Source: Brevirhabdus pacifica (GTDB lineage Bacteria > Pseudomonadota > Alphaproteobacteria > Rhodobacterales > Rhodobacteraceae). From it: 64,000 nt of DNA. The position numbers and the translations under genes were made by a program. Of this stretch, positions 33,170 to 42,431 are shown in pieces. Below the pieces are notes generated by a model that saw nothing but the letters and a program-made list of their open reading frames with translations, was not told the origin of the DNA and made no database searches. Numbering within the stretch: position 1 is the stretch's first letter; every line of letters begins with the position of its first letter. Location of the stretch: NCBI RefSeq assembly GCF_002797755.1, contig NZ_PGFI01000011.1:1178001-1242000 (forward strand), given 5' to 3'.

Positions 33170-35815
33170 GTGAGATTCAACTCGCTCTATCTGCGCGGAT
33201 GCAGCGCAGTGGCCGTACTCTCCGTCCTTGGCGCCGCAGCCTATGCTGCCGCCCCCGAGGCGGGCTCGGTCATCGGCAACCAGGCTGTTGCCACCTACAC
33301 CAACAACGCCGGTGACGAGATCACCGTGACCTCGAACAAGGTCGAGACGGTCGTCCAGCAGGTCGCCGGTGTCACGCTGACCTCGGACAACACCGAGTCC
33401 ATCGCGCCGGGCGGCAAGGCCTTCCTGCCGCATATCGTGACCAACGACGGTAACGGGCCGGACTTCTTCGCCCTCTCCGCGACCGAGGACAATTCCGGCA
33501 CGCTCGATACCGCGTCGCTGGTCTTCTACCCGGATGCCGACATGGATGGCGTGGCCGATTCCGCGACGCCCATCACCAGCACCCCGACCCTGGCCCCCGG
33601 CGAGCAGTTCGGCTTCATCATCGAAGCGACCGCCCCCTCGGACGGCACCGGTTCGGACAGCATCACCGTCACCTCGGTCTCGAACCTCGACGGCACCATC
33701 GTCGACACCAACACCGACACGCTGACCATCTCGAACGCCGCGATCATGGAACTGGTCAAGTCGATGACCGTCGATCCCACCAGCGGCCCGGGCAACGACA
33801 ACCTGGTTGATGCCGGTGACACGGTTGTCATCAAGCTGACCTACTCCAGCACCGGTCTCGCAGCGGCCAACAACTATGCGGTTCAGGATATTCTGAACAA
33901 CTATCTGACCTACGATCCCAACACCGCCGTATGGTCGGACGCCGCCGGTACCCTGGACGAGACCAACGGCAACGGCGTCGATGCCTCCAACGGCAGCGGC
34001 GACACCATCGCCTGGACGGAAAGCGGACAGACCGTCGGCTTTACCCTCAGCAGCGTGCCCTCGGGCCGCAGCGGCAGCGTTACCTTCACGGCCACGATCA
34101 ACGACGCCGTTCCCGCCGGGATCATCCCCAACACCGCGACCCAGTCGATCGACGGCACGGCCTCGGCCCCGTCGAACACGGCTTCGATCGTGGTTGATGC
34201 CAACTACAACGTCGAGATCTCGGACACCGCCACCAACCCGGACGGTTCCCCGAACACGGCCATCGCCTCGGCGAATGACCAGGACGGGCTGTCCAACGAC
34301 GTGGTCAACAACCAAACCGATGCCTACCAGGGCGCGACGATCCCGTTCGAGTTCGTCATCACCAACCTGTCGAACGAGACCGACAGCTTCACCCTGGACG
34401 TGTCCAACGTCGACTTCCCCGCCGGAACCTCGTTCCGCATGGTCCAGTCGGACGGCATCACGCCGGTCGTGGGATCGGTCGGGCCGCTGGCGACCAACGA
34501 CTCGGTCAAGGTGATCCTGCTGGCCACCCTGCCGACGGATGTGACCCCGGTTCCGACCTCGGAATACACCGCCAACGTGACCACCACCTCTGAAGGCAGC
34601 GGGCTGAGCGACAGCTCCACCGCCGAGTTCACGGGTCAGGTGCTTGCCGCCGCGGTCGACCTTGAGAACAAGGTCGTGGGTTCCGAAGGCGATGGCGCCG
34701 CGCCGACCGATGGCGGCAACCCCTGGATCACCAAGACCACCGATCCGGGTCAGACCACCTCCTTCGTCATGAACGTCGAGAACGGCGGCCCCACCTCCGA
34801 CAGCTACAACCTGTCGCTGGCCCAGGCGCTGCCCGATGGCTGGACGGTCGAGTTCCGCCTTGCCGACGGCACGGTCGTGACCAACACCGGGACCATTCCC
34901 TCCGGTGGCAACAAGGACTTCTACGTCTACGTGACGCCGCCCGAGGGCACCCCTCCCGGTGACACGCTGGTCGACATCAAGGTTCTCTCGGCCGTCTCCG
35001 GCCAGTCGGACCGCATCGTCAACCAGGTGACCGTCAACAAGGTCATCGACGTCGAAATCGTGGCCGACCAGGCAACCCAGGCCTCGCCCGGCGGTATCGT
35101 CGACATGGTCCACACCGTGACCAACAACTCGAACATCGCCATCACCGAAGGTGACATCCTGCAGACCGGCCTGACCAACTTCTCGGGTGCGATCTACTAC
35201 GATGCCAACGGCAACGGTGTGATCGACGCGAGCGAACTGGTCATCGACAACTTCGACGACCTGACCGACGGTCTGGGCGTGGGTGTCAACGGCCTTGCCG
35301 CAGGTGACAGCGTCTCGCTGATCTACCGGGTGCAGACCCCCTCGACCGCCACTCCTGGCGTTACCGAGATCGGCACCGTCAGCCTCGACACCTCGCTCAA
35401 CGGCGCCGATGCCGAGGCCGACTCCGACACCGCCAACAACGCGGTCGAGGACCGGATCACCATCATCTCGGGCGATGTCACCCTGACCAAGTACCAGTAT
35501 GTCGATCCGCTTTGCGACGGCACGGTCGGGACCTGGACGAAGGTGCGCCAGGACGTCAACCCGGGCCAGTGTGTCCGCTACCTGATCGAGGCCGAGAACA
35601 CCGGTACGAGCAACGCCAGCAACGTCAAGATCAGCGACGTGGCACCGGCGTACACCTTGATCCACAACTGCGGCGGGGCCTGTAGCCCGACCACTTATCC
35701 CGCAGCGCCCAACAGCTCCTACACGGCGACGGGCACCACGATCGACAGCTCGCACAACACGGTCATTCCGGGCGAATTCGCCAAGCTCGAGTTCACCGTG
35801 AAGGTCGACCAATAA
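33170..35815 (+). CDS. Large secreted DUF11-type repeat protein
   Basis: 881 aa from a GTG at 33170 (AAAGG 9 bases upstream). A signal peptide ends at AYAAAPEAG. The rest is Asp/Thr/Val-rich beta-strand repeats with few Lys, typical of extracellular DUF11 or conserved-repeat proteins. Calcium-loop-like stretches occur, DADMDGVAD and DANGNGVID. The final module (about residues 769-881: LTKYQYVDP, GQCVRYLIEAENTGTSNASNVKISDVAPAYTL, ending EFTVKVDQ) is related to the end of the 1987-aa protein and to the 170-aa protein. It has no anchor, barrel or LPXTG. It probably forms a surface or extracellular assembly with its neighbours. Confidence 0.85.
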   Translation: MRFNSLYLRGCSAVAVLSVLGAAAYAAAPEAGSVIGNQAVATYTNNAGDEITVTSNKVETVVQQVAGVTLTSDNTESIAPGGKAFLPHIVTNDGNGPDFFALSATEDNSGTLDTASLVFYPDADMDGVADSATPITSTPTLAPGEQFGFIIEATAPSDGTGSDSITVTSVSNLDGTIVDTNTDTLTISNAAIMELVKSMTVDPTSGPGNDNLVDAGDTVVIKLTYSSTGLAAANNYAVQDILNNYLTYDPNTAVWSDAAGTLDETNGNGVDASNGSGDTIAWTESGQTVGFTLSSVPSGRSGSVTFTATINDAVPAGIIPNTATQSIDGTASAPSNTASIVVDANYNVEISDTATNPDGSPNTAIASANDQDGLSNDVVNNQTDAYQGATIPFEFVITNLSNETDSFTLDVSNVDFPAGTSFRMVQSDGITPVVGSVGPLATNDSVKVILLATLPTDVTPVPTSEYTANVTTTSEGSGLSDSSTAEFTGQVLAAAVDLENKVVGSEGDGAAPTDGGNPWITKTTDPGQTTSFVMNVENGGPTSDSYNLSLAQALPDGWTVEFRLADGTVVTNTGTIPSGGNKDFYVYVTPPEGTPPGDTLVDIKVLSAVSGQSDRIVNQVTVNKVIDVEIVADQATQASPGGIVDMVHTVTNNSNIAITEGDILQTGLTNFSGAIYYDANGNGVIDASELVIDNFDDLTDGLGVGVNGLAAGDSVSLIYRVQTPSTATPGVTEIGTVSLDTSLNGADAEADSDTANNAVEDRITIISGDVTLTKYQYVDPLCDGTVGTWTKVRQDVNPGQCVRYLIEAENTGTSNASNVKISDVAPAYTLIHNCGGACSPTTYPAAPNSSYTATGTTIDSSHNTVIPGEFAKLEFTVKVDQ

Positions 35816-35895
35816 ACCGATCGGCGCACCCGGTCCGCCGGGTGCGCCACCCCCAAGTGCAGTAACTGGTCCCATGGTAATCTAGGTTTATTCCA

Positions 35896-38800
35896 ATGCG
35901 TTGTCCCGCCCGCCGTTCCCAGGTCAAGGTCTTGTGTCGCGCTCTTCTTTCCGCTTCCCTGATCCTGCTCATGATGATGAGCCCGCTTCTCCAAGCCGCT
36001 CCTGCGCCCGCGGGATCCATCTACAGCACCGCCTCTGTCAGCTACTTCAACGACCGGCTTGGCCTGGTGGAAGTCGTCGACACCAACACGGTCGAGGTCA
36101 TCATCGACGAAGTGCCGGCGGTCGAGGTTCTTGGAAACTCCGACCTGCGCCTGTCCCGGGGCGCCTACGGCGAGCACATGTTCGAGATCCGCAACACCGG
36201 CAATGTCGACCTGACGGTCTCGCCCTACATGGACATCTCCGGCGAGGACAATCTTTTCGACCAGGCGACCCTTTACTGGGACGAGAACGCCAACGGCCGG
36301 ATCGACGGCAACGAAACCGCCCTCAGCATGGACAGCACCATCGACATTCCGATGGGCGAGTCCGTCTACCTGATCTATTCCTTCCACGTCTCCAGCGATG
36401 CCCAGCTTGACGACGCCGCCACATCCGTCCTCTTCGTCGAGGCCTGGACCGAGAACCAGGTCCTTGAGGTCAGCAGCAGCGAGTCCGCCACCGGCCAGGT
36501 CATCATCATGAGCGCGACGCTGGAGCTGGCGAAATCCGCCACCTGGTCCCAGTCCGAGGACGGCGACACGCTGACCTACATGCTGGAGCTGCGCAACAAT
36601 TCCGAGGGCGAGGTCGCCGGCTATTCCGAGATTGCGGGCAACGCCCTTTCGATCGACGGCGCCGCCGCCGAGGGGGTCATCGTTCGCGACGAGATCCCGC
36701 TCAACACCGTCTTCCGCTCGGTCGGTTCCAGCGGGCAGCTTCAGCCGCTCTACCACATCCGCGGTGAGGGCGAGCAGAGCTACTCCTCGACCGCGCCGGG
36801 CGATCCGGCCGATGTCGACGCCCTGGCGTGGTTCAGCCCCGAGGGCTATCCCGTCGGCCGCTCGACCGATATCTTCTTCTCGGTCTTCGTGCCGGTCGAG
36901 ATGGGCACCGTCACCGTGCGCAACACCGCCGAAACCTTCATTCCCACCGACAGCGGTCCCACCCGCATTCTGTCCAACGAGATCGTTCACCGCCGCCAGG
37001 TCGATGCGGCCGCGCGCCTGACCTTCATCGACCCGGCCAATGGCCAGGCCGCCGCGATCGGTGACCTCGATGCCGACACGATGCTGGAACTGGTGGCAGG
37101 TGCGTGCAACACCACCGACAGCGAAGACACGGTTCAGATCGACGTTTCCAGCCGCATCACCGGCGACATGGAAACGATTTCCGGCCGCGAGACGGGCGAC
37201 AACACCGCGACCTTCCGCTCGGCCCGGCTGCCGGTGGCCTTCATGAACAATCCCGTCGCCCAGGACGGTGTCCTGGCCAGCGCCGAGGGCGACACGCTGA
37301 CCGCGACCGCCAGCTGCGACGGCACCACCGTCACCACGACCCTCTCGGTCCGTCCCGGCAGCTTCGCCTTCGACAGCATCACCAACAACCCGGTCGCCGA
37401 TGTGCGCGTGAACCTTGTCGATGCGCTGGGCAACCGCGTCGCGACCGCGCTCAGCGATGCCCGCGGCTACTTCGCGCTGGGCGATGTCTCGGCCGGCAGC
37501 TACCGGATCGAGGCCGAGCCGCCCGCCGAGTACAGCTTTCCTTCCGTGCGCCCCAGCTTCAGCGGCTATCAGCGCAACGCCGACACCCGCGCCTCCTACG
37601 GCGAGGAGTTCCAGCACGCCGGCGGCCATGTGGAGCTGATCGACCTGCCGCTCGACCCCTATTACGGCGTGCCCCTGGCCCTTGAGAAATCCGCCGACAA
37701 GACCCGCATCGGCAGCGGTGAGCTGGTCAGCTATACCATCCGCGCCCAGAACAACATGAACCAGGCCCTGGTCGGGGCCGAGATCATGGACCGGTTCCCG
37801 CAAGGCACCCAGCTTGTCGCCGGCACCGTCCGCGTCGATGGCGAGATGCACGACGATCCCGCCGTCGACGAGGGGATGGACCACATTTTCGAGCTGGGCG
37901 ACATCGGTCCGCTGGAATCCCGTGAGCTGACCTACGTGCTGCGCTTTGCCGCCACCGCGCGCCAGGGCCGCCACGACAATGCCGCCATCCTCTACGGCAA
38001 CCAGGCCGGCACCGGCGAGCAGCGCAGCTCGGCCGTGGCCGAAGCCTCGGTCGTGCTGGACGATCGCGGCGGCGTCTTCTCCCGCGAGGGAACAGTGATC
38101 GGCTCGGTCTTCATGGATTGCAATGCCAACGGCATCCGCGACGACCGCAGCGAGCCGGGCGTTCCCGGTGTCCAGATCCTGACCCAGGAGGGGCTGAGCG
38201 TCGTTACCGACGAACGCGGGCGCTACTCGCTCTTCGGTCTGCGGCCCGTCTCCCACGTGCTGGCGCTTCAGGACCGCACCCTGCCCGAAGGGGCGCGCCC
38301 CACAGTGCAACGCGCCGCCGACATGGGCCGCGCAGGCTCGCGCATGGTCGCCATGAAGCGCGGCGAACTGCGGGCCGAGCATTTCCCCCTTGAAGGCTGC
38401 ACGCCCGAGGTCCTTTCCAGCATCGCGGACCGCAAGGTCGCCTTCCTGGACGGGCGCAGCGCCAACAACGCCATCCTGTCCGACCTGCCCATCGACGCCG
38501 CCCGCAGCGACAGCCGCAGCGTCCGCGACGAGGCGGGCCTGGCCACCCAGAGCCAGATCTACGGTGCTGGCGAGGCCGCCTCCGACGACCGCGCCTCGAC
38601 CCGGGGCGAGTTGCAGCGCAAGGTTTCGGAAGCACAGGCAGAGCGTCAGACCCTGGATGCGATCATCAAGACCCTGAACGCCGATTTCGCGTTCATGGAT
38701 CTGCGCGACGGCGACAGCGTGCGCCGCCAAACCATCACCGTGCGCCTGAAAGGCCCGGCCGATCTGGCCATCCGCCTGATGGTCAACGGGGTCGAGCAGC

Positions 38801-41661
38801 CCGGCTCGCGCATCGGCGAGCGGACGTCCTGGGCCGGCGGCAATGTGCAGGCGATGGAATACGTCGCCATCAAGCTCAAGCCCGGGCAGAACACGCTGGA
38901 GATGGTGGGCAAGGGACCTTTCGGCAACGACCGTGCCCGCGAAACCGTCACCATCACCGCCCCCGGAGAGCCCGAGCGGATCGAGATCGTGGCGCCCGCC
39001 GAGGCCCCCGCGACCCCCGGCACCGTCGTGCCCGTTGTGGTGCGGATCCTCGACCGCGACGGTGTGCCGGTCCAGGCCTCGGGCACCGTCACCCTGTCGG
39101 CGCGGCTGGGCCGCTGGGATGTCACGGACATCCGCCCCCAGCAGATCGGCGTGCAGGCCTTCATCGACAATGGCGAGGCGACATTCGGCCTGCTGGCGCC
39201 CCAGGCCTCGGGCGAGGACGTGATCTCGGTACGCGGTGGCTTCGGCAAGGCCGAGGCGCGGATCACTTTCCTGCCTGACCTGACGGAGCGGGTTCTGGTC
39301 GGCGTGCTGGAGGGGGCGGTCGCCCTGAACGGCTCGGCCGACCTGATCGAGACCGACCGGCTGAGCGCCTTCGAGGACACGGCCACCGGCCTGCGGGGGG
39401 AGCTTTACCTCAAGGGCCGGATCCGGGGCGACGCGCTGCTGACCTTGCGCTACACCAGCGACCGCGACACCAGCGACCGGCTGTTCCGCGATATCCGCGC
39501 CGACGAATACTATCCCGTCTACGGCGACAATTCCGAGCGCGGCTTCGACGCCCAATCCTCAACCAACCTCTTCATCAAGGTCGAGCGGGGGGGCAGCTAC
39601 TTCCTTTACGGCGACATCACCGTGCAGCCCGAGTCCGATGCCTTCCGCCTGGGCGGCTATCAGACCGTCACCACCGGCGCCAAGGCCCATTGGCAGGACG
39701 AGCACGTCCAGATCACCGTCTTCGCCGCCCGCACCGGGCAGAAGAACCGGGTCGTGGAATTTGCCGGGCGCGGCATCTCGGGGCCCTATGACATCGACCT
39801 GACCGATTTCCGCGAAGGCTCGGACCGGGTCGATCTGCTGGTGCGCGACAAGGACAGCGGCGAGATCCTCAGCGAAGAGCGTCTGGACCGCCTGTCGGAT
39901 TACGTCCTGGACTATTTCCTGGACACGGTCATTTTCGACCGCCCCGTGCCCCAGACCGATGAGGACGGCAACCCCGTCTCGGTCCGCTTCGCCTATCAGC
40001 TCGAGACCGGCACCGACCGCCGCTACTGGCTTTACGGGGCCGAGGCGCGGGTGCAGCTTGGCGAGAATGCCAGCGCGGGGGCCCGGGTCATCCGTTCCGA
40101 CGCCCCCCGGGGCACGGCCGAGCGCGAAGCGGTCTATGCCGTCTTCATCGAGACCGCCTTCACCCGCAATGGCATGCTTCAGTTCGAGCTGGCCCAGGCG
40201 GTGAACCCCGAGGGAGATGCCGGCAACGCCGCGCGCCTTTCCTTCGAGAAGAAGGGCGATCGCGCCGCGCTGAAGATCGAGGCGACCCACACGGATGCCA
40301 ATTTCGCACCCACCGGCTCCAGCGCACAGCGCGGCACCGACAAGGTGCGGCTGGAATTCGATGCGGCCCTGACCGAGCAGATGCGCCTGAAGCTGTCCTC
40401 CAGCTGGGTCGCCGACCGGGTGGCCGGGACCGAGATGCTGGACGGCGCGATCTCGGGTGAGCGCAAGGTCTCGGACAACCTGAGCCTGCGCAGCGGCCTG
40501 CGCTTTGACCATGATCTCAAGGCCGATGGCGACGCCACCGATCTTGCCCTGACCGTGGGCGGCGACTGGACACCGGAATTCGCCCCGGACCTCACGCTCA
40601 AGGCCGACCTGGAACAGCCTTTCCTGGGCCACGGCACCGGCCTGCTGCGACTGGGCGCGGAATACCGGGTGCGCGACGGCTTCCTGGTGAAGGGCTCGAC
40701 CGAGCTGGCCTTCGCCCGGGACGATCGCGGCCCCGAGGTCACCAACAGCCGCCTGGATGTGGAATACACCCTGCGGCCCTGGCTGCGCGGCCGATCCTCG
40801 CTCGAGGCATCGGGCGGTGGCGCGGGCCAGGCCCGTTTCGTGCAGGGGTTCAACGGCACGACTCAGCTGACCGAGCAGCTGAGCCTGAGCTACTCGCTTG
40901 AGCATACCGAGCCCCTGAGCGACGCGGCCGAGCGGCTGACAAGCCTTGCCATCGGCGGCAAGTGGGAGGCCGCGGACGGCGCCTGGATCATGGACGCCGA
41001 CATCGACCAGACCTTCGAGGAGGATGGCCGCACCTTCTTCGCCAGCCTGGGCGTCGCCGGACGGCTCACCCCCGACTGGACGCTGCTGGGCCGCAGCCGG
41101 CTTGCCGCCGATCAGCGCGGCGATACCGACAGCCTGCGCCACCGCCTGCGCTTCGGCGCGGCCTACCGCCCGATCGAGGATCCGCGTTTCGAGTTCCTGG
41201 GCTGGTACGAGCATCAGCTGGAGGAAAACGGCCAGCGCAGCGAACAGCACCTGTGGTCGCTGGCCGGCACCTGGGAGGTGAACCGCAACCTGCGCCTGAA
41301 CGGCAAATACGCCGGCCGCTACTCCGAGCTGGAACTGCCGGGCAGCGCGAACAGCGTCGAGGCCGTGGGCCTGATGCAACTGGCCCAGGCCGGCGCCAGT
41401 TTCGACATCCTGCCCGAGAAGCTGGAGGCCACGGTCAACGCCTTCCGCATCTGGGACGACCAGGACTTCTCGACCTTTGGCCTGGGGGCCGAGCTGGGAT
41501 TTGTGGTGGGCGAGGGCACGATGCTCTCGGTCGGCTACAACGCCACGCGAGACCGGGCACCGAACGCGCCGTCGCTCTACCAGGACGGCGCCTATGTCAG
41601 GATCCGGCTGAAGCTGGACAGCTCGCTCTGGGACCGACTGGATAACTTCCTGGGGGGCTGA
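35896..41661 (+). CDS. Giant predicted outer-membrane barrel protein with DUF11 and SdrD_B-like modules
   Basis: 1921 aa from ATG 35896; only a weak ribosome site is visible. A signal peptide (ALLSASLILLMMMSPLLQAAPAPA) is followed by beta modules with a calcium-loop-like DENANGRIDGNE. A carboxypeptidase-regulatory-like module (about 490-560), a DUF11 module (about 592-715, LALEKSADKTRIGSGELVSYTIRAQN) and an SdrD_B-like module (about 733-800, GSVFMDCNANGIRDD) follow. A Big/invasin-like Ig domain lies near 1035-1130. From about 1134 to the end, alternating hydrophobic strands with the YYPVYGDNSERGFDAQ motif suggest a large beta-barrel of the outer membrane. I infer an anchor or secretion platform for the neighbouring repeat proteins. 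Confidence 0.85.
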   Translation: MRCPARRSQVKVLCRALLSASLILLMMMSPLLQAAPAPAGSIYSTASVSYFNDRLGLVEVVDTNTVEVIIDEVPAVEVLGNSDLRLSRGAYGEHMFEIRNTGNVDLTVSPYMDISGEDNLFDQATLYWDENANGRIDGNETALSMDSTIDIPMGESVYLIYSFHVSSDAQLDDAATSVLFVEAWTENQVLEVSSSESATGQVIIMSATLELAKSATWSQSEDGDTLTYMLELRNNSEGEVAGYSEIAGNALSIDGAAAEGVIVRDEIPLNTVFRSVGSSGQLQPLYHIRGEGEQSYSSTAPGDPADVDALAWFSPEGYPVGRSTDIFFSVFVPVEMGTVTVRNTAETFIPTDSGPTRILSNEIVHRRQVDAAARLTFIDPANGQAAAIGDLDADTMLELVAGACNTTDSEDTVQIDVSSRITGDMETISGRETGDNTATFRSARLPVAFMNNPVAQDGVLASAEGDTLTATASCDGTTVTTTLSVRPGSFAFDSITNNPVADVRVNLVDALGNRVATALSDARGYFALGDVSAGSYRIEAEPPAEYSFPSVRPSFSGYQRNADTRASYGEEFQHAGGHVELIDLPLDPYYGVPLALEKSADKTRIGSGELVSYTIRAQNNMNQALVGAEIMDRFPQGTQLVAGTVRVDGEMHDDPAVDEGMDHIFELGDIGPLESRELTYVLRFAATARQGRHDNAAILYGNQAGTGEQRSSAVAEASVVLDDRGGVFSREGTVIGSVFMDCNANGIRDDRSEPGVPGVQILTQEGLSVVTDERGRYSLFGLRPVSHVLALQDRTLPEGARPTVQRAADMGRAGSRMVAMKRGELRAEHFPLEGCTPEVLSSIADRKVAFLDGRSANNAILSDLPIDAARSDSRSVRDEAGLATQSQIYGAGEAASDDRASTRGELQRKVSEAQAERQTLDAIIKTLNADFAFMDLRDGDSVRRQTITVRLKGPADLAIRLMVNGVEQPGSRIGERTSWAGGNVQAMEYVAIKLKPGQNTLEMVGKGPFGNDRARETVTITAPGEPERIEIVAPAEAPATPGTVVPVVVRILDRDGVPVQASGTVTLSARLGRWDVTDIRPQQIGVQAFIDNGEATFGLLAPQASGEDVISVRGGFGKAEARITFLPDLTERVLVGVLEGAVALNGSADLIETDRLSAFEDTATGLRGELYLKGRIRGDALLTLRYTSDRDTSDRLFRDIRADEYYPVYGDNSERGFDAQSSTNLFIKVERGGSYFLYGDITVQPESDAFRLGGYQTVTTGAKAHWQDEHVQITVFAARTGQKNRVVEFAGRGISGPYDIDLTDFREGSDRVDLLVRDKDSGEILSEERLDRLSDYVLDYFLDTVIFDRPVPQTDEDGNPVSVRFAYQLETGTDRRYWLYGAEARVQLGENASAGARVIRSDAPRGTAEREAVYAVFIETAFTRNGMLQFELAQAVNPEGDAGNAARLSFEKKGDRAALKIEATHTDANFAPTGSSAQRGTDKVRLEFDAALTEQMRLKLSSSWVADRVAGTEMLDGAISGERKVSDNLSLRSGLRFDHDLKADGDATDLALTVGGDWTPEFAPDLTLKADLEQPFLGHGTGLLRLGAEYRVRDGFLVKGSTELAFARDDRGPEVTNSRLDVEYTLRPWLRGRSSLEASGGGAGQARFVQGFNGTTQLTEQLSLSYSLEHTEPLSDAAERLTSLAIGGKWEAADGAWIMDADIDQTFEEDGRTFFASLGVAGRLTPDWTLLGRSRLAADQRGDTDSLRHRLRFGAAYRPIEDPRFEFLGWYEHQLEENGQRSEQHLWSLAGTWEVNRNLRLNGKYAGRYSELELPGSANSVEAVGLMQLAQAGASFDILPEKLEATVNAFRIWDDQDFSTFGLGAELGFVVGEGTMLSVGYNATRDRAPNAPSLYQDGAYVRIRLKLDSSLWDRLDNFLGG

Positions 41662-41692
41662 CCCCCGCCAGCCGGACCGGAGACACCTGGAA

Positions 41693-41717
41693 CGCGCCCC
41701 TCGGGGCGCGTTTTTTT
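41693..41717 (+). terminator. Rho-independent terminator after the 1921-aa gene
   Basis: CGCGCCCC-TC-GGGGCGCG is an 8-bp perfect stem followed by seven T, 32 bp past the stop. Confidence 0.95.
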
Positions 41718-42309
41718 CCGTCGGCTTGTGGTTGGCATTTCATGGCAGGTCGTCAGGACCGGGGGCTGCGCCGTGTGAGCCTAAGGCCGCCGGGCGCGAG
41801 GCCGTGGCCAGCCCCCCAGCGAAGGGAGGGCGCGGGTCCAAGACTCCAAGAGCGTGCCCTCTGGTGTCACTGGCGGAGCCAAGTGGAACTTGGAATGATG
41901 AGAGCGACAGCCGCGTCCGCACCCGCTGGGCTGGCGGGTCTTCGAGGTTGGATCGGGGGGCGGGCGCCGTCAGGATCAGTCCCTAAGGCGGGGAGAGATC
42001 GGTGGAATAAGCTGCCTTATCTCGGGGCGCTGTCCAAGGGGGGCGGCACGATGCTGGGTATCTAGAGGTGCTGTCGTCCGGTCGGATCGCGCGAAGGGTG
42101 GGCCGCGCGTTTCGGATCCTAGGACACCAGCGTCATCAGAGAAGAGTTCGTGCACCCTCCGGACGCCTGCACCTACTTCTCGGTGGCCGTCCGATTGCTT
42201 GGAAAGGGTAGGGGGCCCTGGATCGCCGCTCGGCCATCTCGTCACAAAGGCGCACGCGCCGCACGGTCCGGCACGGGTCAGGCGGCATCACCGCAAAACG
42301 CCCCTTCAC

Positions 42310-42349
42310 GCAAAAAGAACAGGCCCGCCCCAATACACGGGACGGGCCT
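42310..42349 (-). terminator. Rho-independent terminator after the 1987-aa gene
   Basis: Arms AGGCCCGCCCC and GGGACGGGCCT (one mismatch) enclose a 7-base loop. On the minus strand the stem is followed by TGTTCTTTTTG. It lies about 80 bp past the stop at 42432. Confidence 0.75.
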
Positions 42350-42431
42350 GAACAACGGGTGTGGCGGTGTCGGCGGAGTCCCGGCCGCCAGGTCCGACTT
42401 CACACCCGATCCCGTTGGATCATCCCCCGGG

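Larger units (their letters stand above)
41662..42431. other. Convergent intergenic region between two giant surface-protein genes
   Basis: 770 bp. It holds the terminators of both genes (41693-41717 and 42310-42349). The 590 bp between them have short, low-quality frames only and no recognisable domain; I cannot say whether they are decayed coding sequence. Confidence 0.5.

Noticed and set aside
35719-39555. A frame of about 1,280 codons on the minus strand opposite the barrel protein
   Set aside because: Antisense shadow of a convincing gene; no domain or strand pattern.
41718-42309. Transposase or other pseudogene remnant between the two giant genes
   Set aside because: No frame gives a recognisable transposase motif and no terminal inverted repeats were seen.
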